A DNA stretch of 50,407 nucleotides, from NCBI GenBank assembly GCA_025359965.1, contig JANYDC010000059.1, positions 1 through 50,407 of the forward strand, written 5' to 3'. Position numbers and translations under genes: made by a program. Positions 7,857 through 16,616 of this stretch are shown one piece after another (positions within the stretch are counted from its first letter, which is position 1; the number at the start of each line of letters is the position of its first letter). Source of the DNA: Pedosphaera sp. Its GTDB lineage: Bacteria > Verrucomicrobiota > Verrucomicrobiia > Limisphaerales > SXQI01. The notes beneath the pieces are model-generated. The model was not told where the DNA came from and made no database searches. It saw nothing but the letters and a program-made list of their open reading frames with translations.

Positions 7857-9125
7857 TCAGAGGAAAATGGTCTGTTCGCGGGCCGGCCCCACCGAGGCGA
7901 TTGTCAGTTTTGCCCCGCTTAGATCAGTGATGGCATGCAGGTACTCTTTTGCTTTGGCAGGCATGTCGGACCACTTGGTAATGGCTTCAGTCGGCGTTTG
8001 CCAGCCGGGAAAATCACGATAGACCGCCTCGCAACGCGCAAAGTCTTCAATGTCGTTGGGAATGTGGTCCAAAGTGCGGTCACCACATTTGTAGCCTGTG
8101 CAAACCTTGATGCTGGCAAGCGAATCCAAACCGTCAAGGTTGGTGACGGCAAATTCGTCAATGCCATTGACCATGGTGGCATGGCGTGTGGCCACTGAGT
8201 CGAACCAGCCGCAACGCCGGGCGCGTCCGGTTGTGGAGCCAAATTCCCGGCCCATGCCATGCAGCATGTCCGAGATCTCCGCGTGTTCGGTGGGCAGGGG
8301 ACCCTCGCCGACACGGGTGGTGTACGCTTTCATCACCCCGACTACTCGATCCATGCGGTTGGGAGGCACGCCTGAACCGGTGCAGGCCCCGCCGGAGGTC
8401 GTGTTCGAGGAGGTGACGAATGGATAGGTTCCGTGATCAATATCAAGGAATGTCCCTTGTGCTCCCTCGAAGAGAATGTTGGCTTTGCGCTGAACAGCTT
8501 CGTGCAAATACGTGACAGTGTTCAGGACGAATGGTTTTAGGAATTCCCCCGCCGCGCTATAGGCTTCGTGGATTGGGCCAAATTCGAGAGGCGCGGCCCC
8601 AAACGCTTTTAGGACCTCGTTGTTCTCCTCAATCCGCTGGCGCAAGGCCGATTCAAAACGCGTGGCATGGATGAGATCGATAACGCGCAGACCGGTGCGT
8701 GCCGCTTTATCCCCGTAGGCGGGGCCTATGCCACGTTTGGTGGTCCCGATTTTGTTTTTACCCTTGCGTGCCTCACGCTGTCCGTCCAATTCGCGATGGT
8801 AGGGGAAAACAACGTGGGCCGTCTCGCTGAGCAGCAGGTTGCCGTTGACATTGATGTTCAGCTTGAGGAGACCCTCAATCTCAGAGCGCAGTGAAACCGG
8901 ATCAACCACCACGCCGTTGCCAATCACGCAGGTCTTATTCGGGCGGAGAATGCCCGAGGGGATTAGGTGGAGCACGTATTTCTGAGGCCCTATGAAAACC
9001 GTATGACCGGCGTTATTCCCCCCCTGAGTACGGACCACGATATCCGCCTGCTCGGTGAGCACGTCGATGATTTTCCCTTTTCCCTCATCGCCCCATTGGG
9101 CCCCGACCAAAATTGTATTCGCCAT
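7857..9125 (-). CDS. purA: Adenylosuccinate synthase PurA
   Basis: This enzyme joins IMP and aspartate using GTP to give adenylosuccinate, the first committed step to AMP. The 422-residue protein has the N-terminal GTP-binding loop GAQWGDEGKGKIID near residues 8-21, NAGHT near 38, and TTKRGIGPAYGDKAARTGLR near 128, all invariant features. Later come EGAQGTFLDIDHGTYP and the GRARRCGW segment, again as expected. Length matches the family. It starts at ATG 9125 and is preceded by an intrinsic-terminator-like hairpin whose U-tract ends about 20 bases upstream of the start codon, so leader attenuation is possible. It is likely co-transcribed with uppS. Confidence 0.97.
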   Translation of the reverse strand: MANTILVGAQWGDEGKGKIIDVLTEQADIVVRTQGGNNAGHTVFIGPQKYVLHLIPSGILRPNKTCVIGNGVVVDPVSLRSEIEGLLKLNINVNGNLLLSETAHVVFPYHRELDGQREARKGKNKIGTTKRGIGPAYGDKAARTGLRVIDLIHATRFESALRQRIEENNEVLKAFGAAPLEFGPIHEAYSAAGEFLKPFVLNTVTYLHEAVQRKANILFEGAQGTFLDIDHGTYPFVTSSNTTSGGACTGSGVPPNRMDRVVGVMKAYTTRVGEGPLPTEHAEISDMLHGMGREFGSTTGRARRCGWFDSVATRHATMVNGIDEFAVTNLDGLDSLASIKVCTGYKCGDRTLDHIPNDIEDFARCEAVYRDFPGWQTPTEAITKWSDMPAKAKEYLHAITDLSGAKLTIASVGPAREQTIFL

Positions 9126-9145
9126 AAAATTAATCGCGCGCAGGC

Positions 9146-9176
9146 AATAAAAAGCCCCGAACCGTAAATTCGGGGC
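9146..9176 (-). terminator. Terminator-like hairpin in the purA leader
   Basis: On the minus strand GCCCCGAA-TTTACGG-TTCGGGGC (8-bp stem, positions 9154-9161 and 9169-9176) is followed by TTTTTATT, an intrinsic-terminator shape. It lies just upstream of purA and downstream of a separate terminator for the PEP-CTERM gene. It is either a second backup terminator or a leader attenuator of purA. Confidence 0.6.
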
Positions 9177-9289
9177 GCGTGCACAGTATTTACTGGTAGA
9201 AATTAAGTAGTGTGCCGATAGGTGTCAACGCGATATTTCGATTCGATCGATTCCATATCTGGAGGAACCTGATTCTTTTAAGTGTGCGC

Positions 9290-9324
9290 AAAAGAAAAAA
9301 ACGCAGAACTTTTAGGGTTCTGCG
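9290..9324 (-). terminator. Intrinsic terminator of the PEP-CTERM gene
   Basis: CGCAGAAC and GTTCTGCG (9302-9309 and 9317-9324) form an 8-bp stem with a 7-base loop. On the minus strand it is followed by a run of seven T and further TTTT, a strong intrinsic terminator. It begins 22 bases after the stop codon at 9347. Confidence 0.8.
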
Positions 9325-9346
9325 CTTTTGGATGTTAAAAACTTAA

Positions 9347-10000
9347 TTAAGCTTTGCGGCGGCGGGCTGCCATGAACAGGCCTGCTGCGCCAACGCTCAG
9401 AAGAGCCAAAGTTGTGGGTTCAGGCACCGCCTGAACTTTAGCTGCAAAATTGTCGGAGAATCCAGACCCTGTATTGAACAGGCCGAGATTTGCATCATCT
9501 GTACCTTCCCAGTGGTCAGCTGCGCTTGAACCAACAGAAGGCCCAAAATAATGAACCAATCCTGCTTCTTCGCCGCCAGAAAGTCCGCTGAATGTCACGG
9601 CCCATGTGAAAGTATCAGGCACTGATACCGTTAGGTCGCTAATGTTGATGCTGTTGATACCGGTAGGGCTTGGTTCCAAGCCAAAGCTGGGGCTGAAGTA
9701 CAGCAATGTGCCAGGTTTGCCGGAGGCACCATCATTCGCGAAAAATTTAACCACTGCTGTTTCATTGCCGCTCGGAGCTGCGGAAAGAAAATAGCTGAAA
9801 TCAAAGGTGGTGACTGTGCGAGCAGTGCCCGCGAGCGTGATTTCGTCACCTACGGTTTTATCCGAGGTGATGGAGGTACGGCCTTGATAGTTTAGCGAGT
9901 TGCTGTTGTCGTAAACGACAGCACCAAACGCTGGCATGCTCAGAGTGATAATGGCGCCTGCAATGGCTCCAACTTTGGTAATGTGCGATGACTGCTTCAT
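9347..10000 (-). CDS. PEP-CTERM sorting domain exported protein
   Basis: Start chosen at ATG 10000, preceded by AGGA four bases upstream, giving 217 residues with a signal peptide (MKQSSHITK then a hydrophobic stretch ending MPAFG). A longer frame reaches 10072 but lacks support. The C-terminus has a textbook PEP-CTERM signal: VPEPTTLALLS, a transmembrane stretch and a terminal RRRK cluster. The central part is a beta-rich domain of unknown function (DFSYFLSAAPSGNE, TWAVTFSGLSG), similar in style to other PEP-CTERM passenger domains. Family knowledge predicts exosortase-dependent sorting to the cell envelope or matrix, often tied to exopolysaccharide. No exosortase is in the window; an export operon for exopolysaccharide begins 650 bases away. 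Confidence 0.88.
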   Translation of the reverse strand: MKQSSHITKVGAIAGAIITLSMPAFGAVVYDNSNSLNYQGRTSITSDKTVGDEITLAGTARTVTTFDFSYFLSAAPSGNETAVVKFFANDGASGKPGTLLYFSPSFGLEPSPTGINSINISDLTVSVPDTFTWAVTFSGLSGGEEAGLVHYFGPSVGSSAADHWEGTDDANLGLFNTGSGFSDNFAAKVQAVPEPTTLALLSVGAAGLFMAARRRKA

Positions 10001-10110
10001 ATGTCCTAAAAATCGTTTTCGTTTACGAACTTCTGACCGGCTCCTGTTCTTATCGTCGAGAGTTTGAACCACTTGAGAAATATCGTCAAGTGCATTTCGT
10101 TGTTTCCTTG

Positions 10111-10506
10111 TTACAAATCGGCATTTATTGCCGTGACTTCGATTTCGATTCTTACCCCCTTCGGTAACGCCGCCACTTGTACTGTTGATCTCGCTGGAAG
10201 GTGGTTTGTAAAATACTTTGCGTAAATTTGATTAACAATGGCAAAGTCTTGAAGGTCAACGAGATAGATTGTTGCCCTAACTACCTGGGTGAACCCCAAT
10301 CTCACTGTGCTCAGAATTGTGCCGATATTTTCCATCACCTGTGTGGTTTGTGCATCTATCCCTCCTACAACGACATCCCCCGTTTTGGGGTCAAGAGGGA
10401 TCTGGCCTGAACAGAAGCAAAATCCTCCTGCGCAGACCAAATGGCTATAAGGGCCGACTACTGGTGGTGCTCCGGGGGGATTGAATGTCTTAATTTCCAT
10501 GCTCAT
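10111..10506 (-). CDS. RidA (YjgF/YER057c/UK114) family deaminase
   Basis: RidA proteins hydrolyse reactive enamine/imine intermediates from PLP enzymes. Start is ATG 10506 (131 residues) or ATG 10500 (MEIKTFNPPGAPP, 129 residues); a frame to 10614 adds an unlikely N-terminus. Family marks are PPVVGPYSHLV near residues 13-23, FCSGQIPLDPKTG, and the C-terminal RSTVQVAALPKGVRIEIEVTA with the key substrate-binding Arg followed by IEIE. Length is typical (about 125-130). It lies between a PEP-CTERM gene and the divergent exopolysaccharide operon, with no obvious pathway partner. Confidence 0.9.
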   Translation of the reverse strand: MSMEIKTFNPPGAPPVVGPYSHLVCAGGFCFCSGQIPLDPKTGDVVVGGIDAQTTQVMENIGTILSTVRLGFTQVVRATIYLVDLQDFAIVNQIYAKYFTNHLPARSTVQVAALPKGVRIEIEVTAINADL

Positions 10507-10647
10507 CAAAATAGCTGACGGTGCCGCGATGCCAATCTCAATTCCGCTTTTCCTTGTATCCCACTCGCTTGTCGGGTGTAGTGGGTGTCTCAAGGAGGAT
10601 GATTTCGCCCGCATGACGCGGCTCTAAGCTGGAATGTTCCATTCTGT

Positions 10648-11892
10648 ATGAAGATTAAGTGTGTTGCCAAATCCGCTCGTTTCGTGGGCTGGGGTGGAGT
10701 ATTGAGTTTGGCCTTCGGTGCTTTGACATCGGTTCGGGCGGGCGATTCGACTGATTACCTTATTTATAAGGTCGGCAGGATCACTTTGCGCCCGCTTTTT
10801 GAGGCAAATGAAACGTTTAACGACAACGTTTACTTTCAAGACAAAGGAGCCACCAGCGACCTCATTTCCACGGTTACTCCCGGTCTAAAAGCGCAATTGG
10901 GCCAGGTGGACGGCAATTACTTCAACGTCAGCTTCCGCCACGATCAAGTATTCTACGCCGATCAAACCCATCTCGACGCCTCCCAGAACCGCTTCGCGAC
11001 CAAGCTTTTTTACGACGGAGCGAAAGTTTCAATCGAGGGGAGTGATAGTTATGAGATGCTTTCAAGCCCCCTTGGAGGCGGCATCAGTACCGGACGCACA
11101 GTTGTTGACCGTAACGCCATGTATGACAATTACACGGTAGGATATCGGCTGACTGGAAAGACACGGGCTTATCTCGGCCTTTCAAATGCCCGGGTTGATT
11201 ACGATAAGAATCTTTCACTTTACGATACATTCACCTTGCGTGGAACGCTTGGTGCTGAATACGCCGCTTTTGCCAAGGTGCGCCTTTTCGGAGAAGTGTA
11301 TTATGGCCAAACAGACTTGGAGATCAATTCATCCACCGCCCCCAAGCCTCCCACCGCCACGTTTGGCGGTGCATTTATCGGTGCTCGCGGCGATTTCACG
11401 GAAAAACTGACTGGAACCTTAAAGGTGGGCTATGAAACACGCCAGTTTGACGATGCAGGTTCCACTGCCCAAGCTGGAGCAAATGAGGGACTTTCCTCTC
11501 CTGTGGTTGAAGTGGATGTCAGTGAACAGTTGACCGAGCGATCCTTGTTGATCCTTACTTATCAACGCTCTCAGCAGGTTTCCGTCGAGTATACCCGGAC
11601 ATCCCTGGTCCTGGACTCCGTCCATTTTATTGCGAGGCAAATTTTGGGAGGATCGGGCAAGGCGGTGCTTAGTTTGAATCTTGGTTACAGTTTCTCTGCC
11701 TTCGAGCCCAACTCTTCGTTTAAAGAGCGTAATGACAATCTTTTTGATGGCAGTCTCACCATGCTCTACAATTTCCGCCCCTGGCTGGTGGGTTTTGCCG
11801 GTTACAGCATGCAATGGTTCCAGAGTGATCTGAAGACCGTGACCGATTACAACTTGAACAGAGTGACGGTAGGGGTGAACATCGGATATTAA
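10648..11892 (+). CDS. Outer-membrane beta-barrel protein of the exopolysaccharide operon
   Basis: This 414-residue protein has an N-terminal signal (hydrophobic around residues 15-30, ending SVRAG). The rest is a series of amphipathic strands rich in aromatic residues, such as YFNVSFRHDQVFYAD, KTRAYLGLSNARVDY and GFAGYSMQWFQSDL. It ends in YNLNRVTVGVNIGY, a typical C-terminal barrel strand. The pattern matches the 'outer membrane beta-barrel protein' partner often found in front of Wza/Wzc-type genes in exosortase-linked exopolysaccharide loci. It is followed after 3 bases by the OPX gene. The role is inferred to be export or anchoring of polysaccharide at the outer membrane; no enzymatic motif is visible. 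Confidence 0.7.
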   Translation: MKIKCVAKSARFVGWGGVLSLAFGALTSVRAGDSTDYLIYKVGRITLRPLFEANETFNDNVYFQDKGATSDLISTVTPGLKAQLGQVDGNYFNVSFRHDQVFYADQTHLDASQNRFATKLFYDGAKVSIEGSDSYEMLSSPLGGGISTGRTVVDRNAMYDNYTVGYRLTGKTRAYLGLSNARVDYDKNLSLYDTFTLRGTLGAEYAAFAKVRLFGEVYYGQTDLEINSSTAPKPPTATFGGAFIGARGDFTEKLTGTLKVGYETRQFDDAGSTAQAGANEGLSSPVVEVDVSEQLTERSLLILTYQRSQQVSVEYTRTSLVLDSVHFIARQILGGSGKAVLSLNLGYSFSAFEPNSSFKERNDNLFDGSLTMLYNFRPWLVGFAGYSMQWFQSDLKTVTDYNLNRVTVGVNIGY

Positions 11893-11895
11893 TTT

Positions 11896-12468
11896 ATGAC
11901 CGCGATGAAAAATTGGACAACAGGAGTTCTGCTTGCATTGTGCCTGTGCGGGCGCGCGATGGGGGCCGAGGACAATAGCGACTACAAGATCGGGCCGCAG
12001 GATGTCATCCTGATTGATGTGGTGGGCGAGAAGGATTTGAACCGAGAATGCCGGGTCAGCAGCAGCGGCACCGTCACTTTCGCCTGGTTGACCAACGTGG
12101 AGGTTAAAGGAAAGACCACGGTTGAGATTGAGACGCTGCTCAGGGAATTGCTGGACAGGGATTATCTGGTTGATCCAACCGTGATGGTATCGGTCAAAGA
12201 ATATCGGGCTCGTGAGGCCTCGGTCCTTGGGCCGGTTAACCGACCGGGAACTGTGATTCTGCCAGGAGAACAAAAGCTGACTATTATGGATGTGATCGGC
12301 AGGGCTGGAGGGCTGACCAAATTGGCCAATGAAAACAAAATCCAATTCACCCATGCGGGCAAGACCCAGACATTCAGCATAGAGGAATTGAAGAAGGTAA
12401 CCGACCCGTCCAAGATTGTTTACGTGGAGCCGGGTGACATTATCCAGACGATCGAAAAACTTTTTTAA
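11896..12468 (+). CDS. Polysaccharide biosynthesis/export protein (Wza-like OPX, SLBB domain)
   Basis: A short 190-residue OPX protein. It has a signal peptide (residues 1-24, ending AMGAE), then a Poly_export domain starting DYKIGPQDVILIDVVGEKDLNRE near residue 28, and one SLBB domain with LGPVNRPGTVILPGEQKLTIMDVIGRAGGLT near residues 111-141. No Wza-type C-terminal amphipathic helix is visible, so it would rely on a separate outer-membrane barrel, probably the gene directly upstream. The stop lies 4 bases before the Wzc-like start. No lipobox Cys was found in the usual place; a Cys near residue 14 lies inside the hydrophobic core. Confidence 0.85.
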   Translation: MTAMKNWTTGVLLALCLCGRAMGAEDNSDYKIGPQDVILIDVVGEKDLNRECRVSSSGTVTFAWLTNVEVKGKTTVEIETLLRELLDRDYLVDPTVMVSVKEYRAREASVLGPVNRPGTVILPGEQKLTIMDVIGRAGGLTKLANENKIQFTHAGKTQTFSIEELKKVTDPSKIVYVEPGDIIQTIEKLF

Positions 12469-12472
12469 GCAA

Positions 12473-14638
12473 ATGCCCACCAATTCAGCTACTCCAGCGA
12501 ACCCCAACTCCGCCGGCGGCTCACAGAACGAGGCCGCTAACTTTTCACTCCGCCATTATTGGCATGTAATCATCGAGCGACGTTGGCTGGCTCTCACCGC
12601 TTTGGCTCTGATCCTTCTGCTGGATGCGATCTATCTTTTCCGTGCCCAAAGAATTTATCTGGCCACGGCTCGAATCCAGATTAATCGCGAATCGGAGAAC
12701 GTCCTGAACTTGAAGGATGTGTTTTCCATGGAAGGCCGCGAGCTGGACTACCTGACCACCCAGTACAAAAACCTCCAGAGCCGAACACTCATGGAGTCAG
12801 TGATCAAGACCCTCAGGCTCGACACTGACCCCCGTTACTCGGCGAGTCTGGATATTCCTTTGGCTCTTTCCAAAGATGTCACCATCGCCCCGGTGCGACT
12901 GAGCCGTCTGGTGGATGTACGTGTGGAGCATCCTGACGCCGAAAAGGCGGCTCAAATTGCCAACACCATCGTCAAAACCTTCATTGACGATAATTTGAAT
13001 CAAAAGCTCAAATCCTCTTTCGACGCTGTGACTTGGCTGGAGACTCAGGCTAAAGATACCAAAGGCACGGTCCAAGAAGCTGATTCCGCGCTTCATAGGT
13101 ATCTGACCAATTACAACGAAGTATCGCTTGAAGAGGGTGAAAACATCGTCCGACAAGGCTTGATGCAGGCCAAGGCCGATTTTTCAAGGGCTGCCAGCAT
13201 GGCCATCCAAGCGGAACGCCTCATTTCCGAAATTGATACCATTTTGAACAGCGGCAAGCCTCTTGAGAGTATTCCGCAGATTGCAGAAAGCGTTACGGTC
13301 CAACGGTTGCGTCAGGAAGTTGCTGTCAGGGAGGCCTCATTGGCGTCCTTATTAAAACGGTATCGTGACAAGCACCCCACTGTCATTCAAGCTCGCAGCG
13401 AATTGGCCAATCTTAAGGAAAACATGCAGCGCGAGTCCGAGACCGTGCTGGAAACTCTCCGTAATTCAGCGCAAATCGCAAGGAAGCAGGAGGAGGAATT
13501 GAGCAAGCTGGTGAACGCCGAAGAAAAAAAGCAACTTGCCCTGAATCAGTTGCGCATTCAGTACGGCATGCTTAAGCGTGAGGCTGACAATAACAAGACC
13601 ATCTACAGCAGTGTCTTGGTCCGCCTTAAGGAGACCCAGTTAATGAGTCGCCTTGCCAGCAACAACATGCGGGTTGTGGACGATGCTTCCAAGCCGATTA
13701 ACCCGGTGAAACCGCGTGTGATCATCACCATCGGTCTGGGAATTATTGGCGGAGTAATGGTGGCCGTTGCGCTCGCTTTCTTTGTCAGCTATCTGGATGA
13801 CTCGGTCAAGAGCCAGGATGATATTGAAACCTATCTCCGCATTCCTTTTCTGGGATACGTTCCAAACATCAAGACCAACAGTGTGGTGGAACGGGATCTC
13901 CAGGCCCATCTGCACCAGCAATCCAACGCCTCCGAAGGCTTTCGCACCATCCGGGCCACTCTGTCGCTGATGCCCAAGGCTGATAAATATCGTGTTCTTG
14001 CCATCTCCAGCACTATTCCCTCCGAAGGAAAATCGCTGGTGGCCTCCAACCTCGCCATCGTTTTTGCCCAAACCGGCCTGAAGACTTTGTTGGTGGATGC
14101 TGACTTGCGCCGCCCCTCCGTGCATAAGGCCTTCCAATTGCACAGTCCGATTGGTCTGTCGTCTTATCTCTCGAAGGACGTCGAAAAAATTGACGGTTTG
14201 ATCCACACCACCGAGGTGCCCAATCTGGACGCCATTTGTTGCGGTGCTGTCCCAACATCCCCATCCGAATTGATTGGTTCCCCCCGCATGGCCCAATTCC
14301 TTGACGAAGTGCGGAAAAAATACGACCGCGTGGTCCTTGACTGTCCCCCGATCTCGGCCGTGAGCGATCCTCTTGTTATCGGAGCGAAGGCCGATGGGCT
14401 TGTTTTTGTGACCAAGTTCAACAAAATCCGCCGCGAACACGCCCGTAAATCGGTTCAACGGGTTCAGAATTCCGGCATTTTCATCGTCGGCACGGTCATC
14501 AACGACATCGATTTCGAAGGCCGGGATTCCTACTACTACAGCTATTACTATTATCAGAATCGCTACTACGCCTCGTACAAAACCGAGGGTGCCCCAAGCG
14601 AGGGGAAGAAGCCTGTCGTGAAAGCCCCCAAGGCCTAA
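12473..14638 (+). CDS. Wzc-like polysaccharide co-polymerase with bacterial tyrosine kinase domain
   Basis: This 721-residue inner-membrane protein controls chain length and export of exopolysaccharide. ATG 12473 lies 4 bases after the OPX stop; an in-frame start at 12416 would overlap it. The N-terminal Wzz domain has one transmembrane helix near residues 40-58, a long coiled-coil periplasmic part (SLLKRYRDKHPTVIQ) and a second helix near 418-440. The cytoplasmic BY-kinase has Walker A STIPSEGKS near 512, Walker A' VDADLRRP near 540 and Walker B VVLDCPP near 619. The tail carries a cluster of about nine Tyr between residues 686 and 703, the autophosphorylation site. It closes the three-gene operon; no glycosyltransferase, polymerase or flippase is adjacent. 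Confidence 0.93.
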   Translation: MPTNSATPANPNSAGGSQNEAANFSLRHYWHVIIERRWLALTALALILLLDAIYLFRAQRIYLATARIQINRESENVLNLKDVFSMEGRELDYLTTQYKNLQSRTLMESVIKTLRLDTDPRYSASLDIPLALSKDVTIAPVRLSRLVDVRVEHPDAEKAAQIANTIVKTFIDDNLNQKLKSSFDAVTWLETQAKDTKGTVQEADSALHRYLTNYNEVSLEEGENIVRQGLMQAKADFSRAASMAIQAERLISEIDTILNSGKPLESIPQIAESVTVQRLRQEVAVREASLASLLKRYRDKHPTVIQARSELANLKENMQRESETVLETLRNSAQIARKQEEELSKLVNAEEKKQLALNQLRIQYGMLKREADNNKTIYSSVLVRLKETQLMSRLASNNMRVVDDASKPINPVKPRVIITIGLGIIGGVMVAVALAFFVSYLDDSVKSQDDIETYLRIPFLGYVPNIKTNSVVERDLQAHLHQQSNASEGFRTIRATLSLMPKADKYRVLAISSTIPSEGKSLVASNLAIVFAQTGLKTLLVDADLRRPSVHKAFQLHSPIGLSSYLSKDVEKIDGLIHTTEVPNLDAICCGAVPTSPSELIGSPRMAQFLDEVRKKYDRVVLDCPPISAVSDPLVIGAKADGLVFVTKFNKIRREHARKSVQRVQNSGIFIVGTVINDIDFEGRDSYYYSYYYYQNRYYASYKTEGAPSEGKKPVVKAPKA

Positions 14639-14669
14639 GCCAATCCAGACTTCTGGATACCCAGCTGGC

Positions 14670-14694
14670 AACGCCTCCTTCGGGAGGCGTTTTG
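14670..14694 (+). terminator. Intrinsic terminator of the exopolysaccharide operon
   Basis: AACGCCTCC-TTCG-GGAGGCGTT (14670-14678 and 14683-14691) is a 9-bp stem closed by a stable UUCG tetraloop. It is followed by a short T-run, 31 bases after the Wzc-like stop. Confidence 0.85.
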
Positions 14695-14813
14695 CTGAAC
14701 GTCGTCGATGCGCTCGACGGGCCACATAACCTATAGAGTTGTCAGGCAAGCCGGTCTATTGCAGATTGGGTTAATACTGAGCTTGTGGCGGACCGAATAA
14801 AGAAAGAGAGCCA

Positions 14814-15365
14814 ATGCACCAAAGTTTAAGGGGAAAATTGCTTTTGGATGGCGGCCTTTTACGGGGCTCCTACTTTCACCGCACTGTCATTCTCATCTGC
14901 AGCCATACCGAGGAAGGGGCATTTGGGTTGGTTTTAAATCGGCCAAGCCCTTCCACCTTGGGTGAAGTTTTGCCGGCGGAAATTCTTCCCGGCCTCCAGT
15001 CGGAGCCACTTTTCCTTGGCGGACCTGTCGCCGAGACCGAGGTGAGCTATCTTTATTCCGACAATTTCCTCCTAAACGCCAACGTCATAGCCAATCTCCA
15101 AATGGGCCGGTCTCTTGAGGATCTGGCCGGGTTGAGCGAATCCCCGACGACCACTCAGCGAGTACGGGTTTTTGGCGGTTATGCCGGATGGGGGCCCAAA
15201 CAGTTGGAGGGCGAGATGGCGCGTGGTTCATGGCTGACTCACCCTGCCTCGGCCGACTTGGTTTTTGAGGAATCAGTGGGCGAATTGTGGAAGAAAATCC
15301 TTCTTACAAAAGGCTGGGAACACAAGTTGCTCGCAGAGTCGCCGGATGATCCATCGGCAAACTAA
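14814..15365 (+). CDS. YqgE/AlgH family protein (DUF179)
   Basis: This 183-residue cytoplasmic protein matches the YqgE/AlgH family along its length. It has LRGKLLLDGGLLRGSYFHRTVILIC at the N-terminus, EEGAFGLVLNRPS near residues 36-48, LFLGGPVAETEVSYL near 68, FGGYAGWGPKQLEGEM near 122 and a final VLW-like LWKKIL. The biochemical role of the family is not established; AlgH was linked genetically to alginate regulation in Pseudomonas. Its place after an exopolysaccharide operon is suggestive only, because a terminator separates them. Confidence 0.9.
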   Translation: MHQSLRGKLLLDGGLLRGSYFHRTVILICSHTEEGAFGLVLNRPSPSTLGEVLPAEILPGLQSEPLFLGGPVAETEVSYLYSDNFLLNANVIANLQMGRSLEDLAGLSESPTTTQRVRVFGGYAGWGPKQLEGEMARGSWLTHPASADLVFEESVGELWKKILLTKGWEHKLLAESPDDPSAN

Positions 15366-15371
15366 ACCCAG

Positions 15372-16616
15372 TTATTGCAGGAGGTAGGCCGCCAACTCAC
15401 GCGGGTCCCGTACCACCAACCACTTGCCGGAGACAGCGGGGTGCGACCACGTCTTTCCAGTGAGCTGCCTTCGCTGTACAGACCCAGGCAAATCTGTTGT
15501 GGCCGCGAACCAAACGAGTTCCCCTAAATCGGTCAGGACGATCAGATTTTTCCCCGCAAGTATGGAGCTTGAATATTCCTTCCCAAAATTAGGCAGAGAC
15601 CAGCGTTGTTTGCCAGTGGCGGCATCCAGACAGATGAAGTCGTGCTGGGCGCCTTGATTGAAAAGCGAGCCACCATAAGACACGTAAGTGGCCAGGTTCA
15701 CTTTCGCATCCGTGTTGCGCCATTTCTCAATGAATTTGAAGGCCGCGGCATCACCTGACGCCTCAAAAGCAATAGTTCCGAACGTGTGCGAGTTAACTAC
15801 CACCGTATTTCCGATCACCACGGGCGAGGCTGCGTGCCTCTTGGCATTTGTTTTCAATGGCTGTTTCGCCAATAGCTGTCCGGAGACACGGTCCACAATC
15901 ATCAATGAATCAGCCATTAACCCTATCACCACGGCGCGTCCGGCCAGATCAGCAGTGATCAGGGACGAATAGGCAGCCTCCTCATTCCCGGTTTTCCAAC
16001 GAATCTTGCCGTCGCTTTTTGAAAAAGCCACCAGGGTGGCCCCCTCGGTTTTGCCAACCGGTACAATCACGAGGTCATCGATGACCAAGCCTGATCCATT
16101 GTTACCCCGGCGGCTCGCTGTGCCTTCGCCAGCCTTGCTTCCGAGGAAGGGCACATCAAAATCCTTCTCGAAACTGGTCTGCCAGACCACTGATCCATCC
16201 TTCAGGTTCAAGCGCGCAAACTGACCCACGCAGCTTTGCACATAAAGGCTGTCCGAATCGGCGAACGGAGTGGATCTTGGTCCGGAGCCCCATTCATCGC
16301 CCGAGGCACGGGAGAAGGGCTTGGCCCAAATGCTTTTGCCTGTGGCCAGTTCGATCGCGTGGGCCACTTCCTGACCGTCCTGTTCATCAAGGAAGCATAC
16401 CGTTTGGCCGGAAATGATGGGTGAGGAATGGCCGGAGCCCACGGGTATCTTCCACGAAGCGATCCAAGGCTGCTCCGGTGCCGGGGGGAGCAGGGTTGCA
16501 TCGGAATGGCCATCGCGCGCGACTCCCCGCCATTGGGGCCAATCAGCCATTGCACTTCCGCTTGTAAGGCACAATGCGGCGACCACGGCTGCCAAAATGG
16601 ATCTACCAAGTGCCAT
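15372..16616 (-). CDS. Secreted PQQ-like (BamB-type) beta-propeller protein
   Basis: A 414-residue exported protein. It has a signal peptide at residues 1-24 (hydrophobic around 6-20, ending SAMA), then the start DWPQWRG that is typical of verrucomicrobial and planctomycetal PQQ-repeat proteins. Repeats of the form DxxTGKxxW are visible: LATGKSIWAKP, LKDGSVVWQT, SDGKIRWKTG, AATGKQRWSLP. They fit an eight-bladed quinoprotein-like propeller as in BamB, though no PQQ-binding site is evident. It overlaps the LptE-like gene by 14 bases and is third in a minus-strand set with LptE-like and BamD-like genes, so a role in outer-membrane assembly is plausible. A secreted enzyme-like role is the alternative. 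Confidence 0.75.
   Translation of the reverse strand: MALGRSILAAVVAALCLTSGSAMADWPQWRGVARDGHSDATLLPPAPEQPWIASWKIPVGSGHSSPIISGQTVCFLDEQDGQEVAHAIELATGKSIWAKPFSRASGDEWGSGPRSTPFADSDSLYVQSCVGQFARLNLKDGSVVWQTSFEKDFDVPFLGSKAGEGTASRRGNNGSGLVIDDLVIVPVGKTEGATLVAFSKSDGKIRWKTGNEEAAYSSLITADLAGRAVVIGLMADSLMIVDRVSGQLLAKQPLKTNAKRHAASPVVIGNTVVVNSHTFGTIAFEASGDAAAFKFIEKWRNTDAKVNLATYVSYGGSLFNQGAQHDFICLDAATGKQRWSLPNFGKEYSSSILAGKNLIVLTDLGELVWFAATTDLPGSVQRRQLTGKTWSHPAVSGKWLVVRDPRELAAYLLQ

Noticed and set aside
13640..14749. 369-residue minus-strand frame opposite the Wzc-like gene
   Set aside because: Antisense shadow of the BY-kinase domain; no coherent domain.
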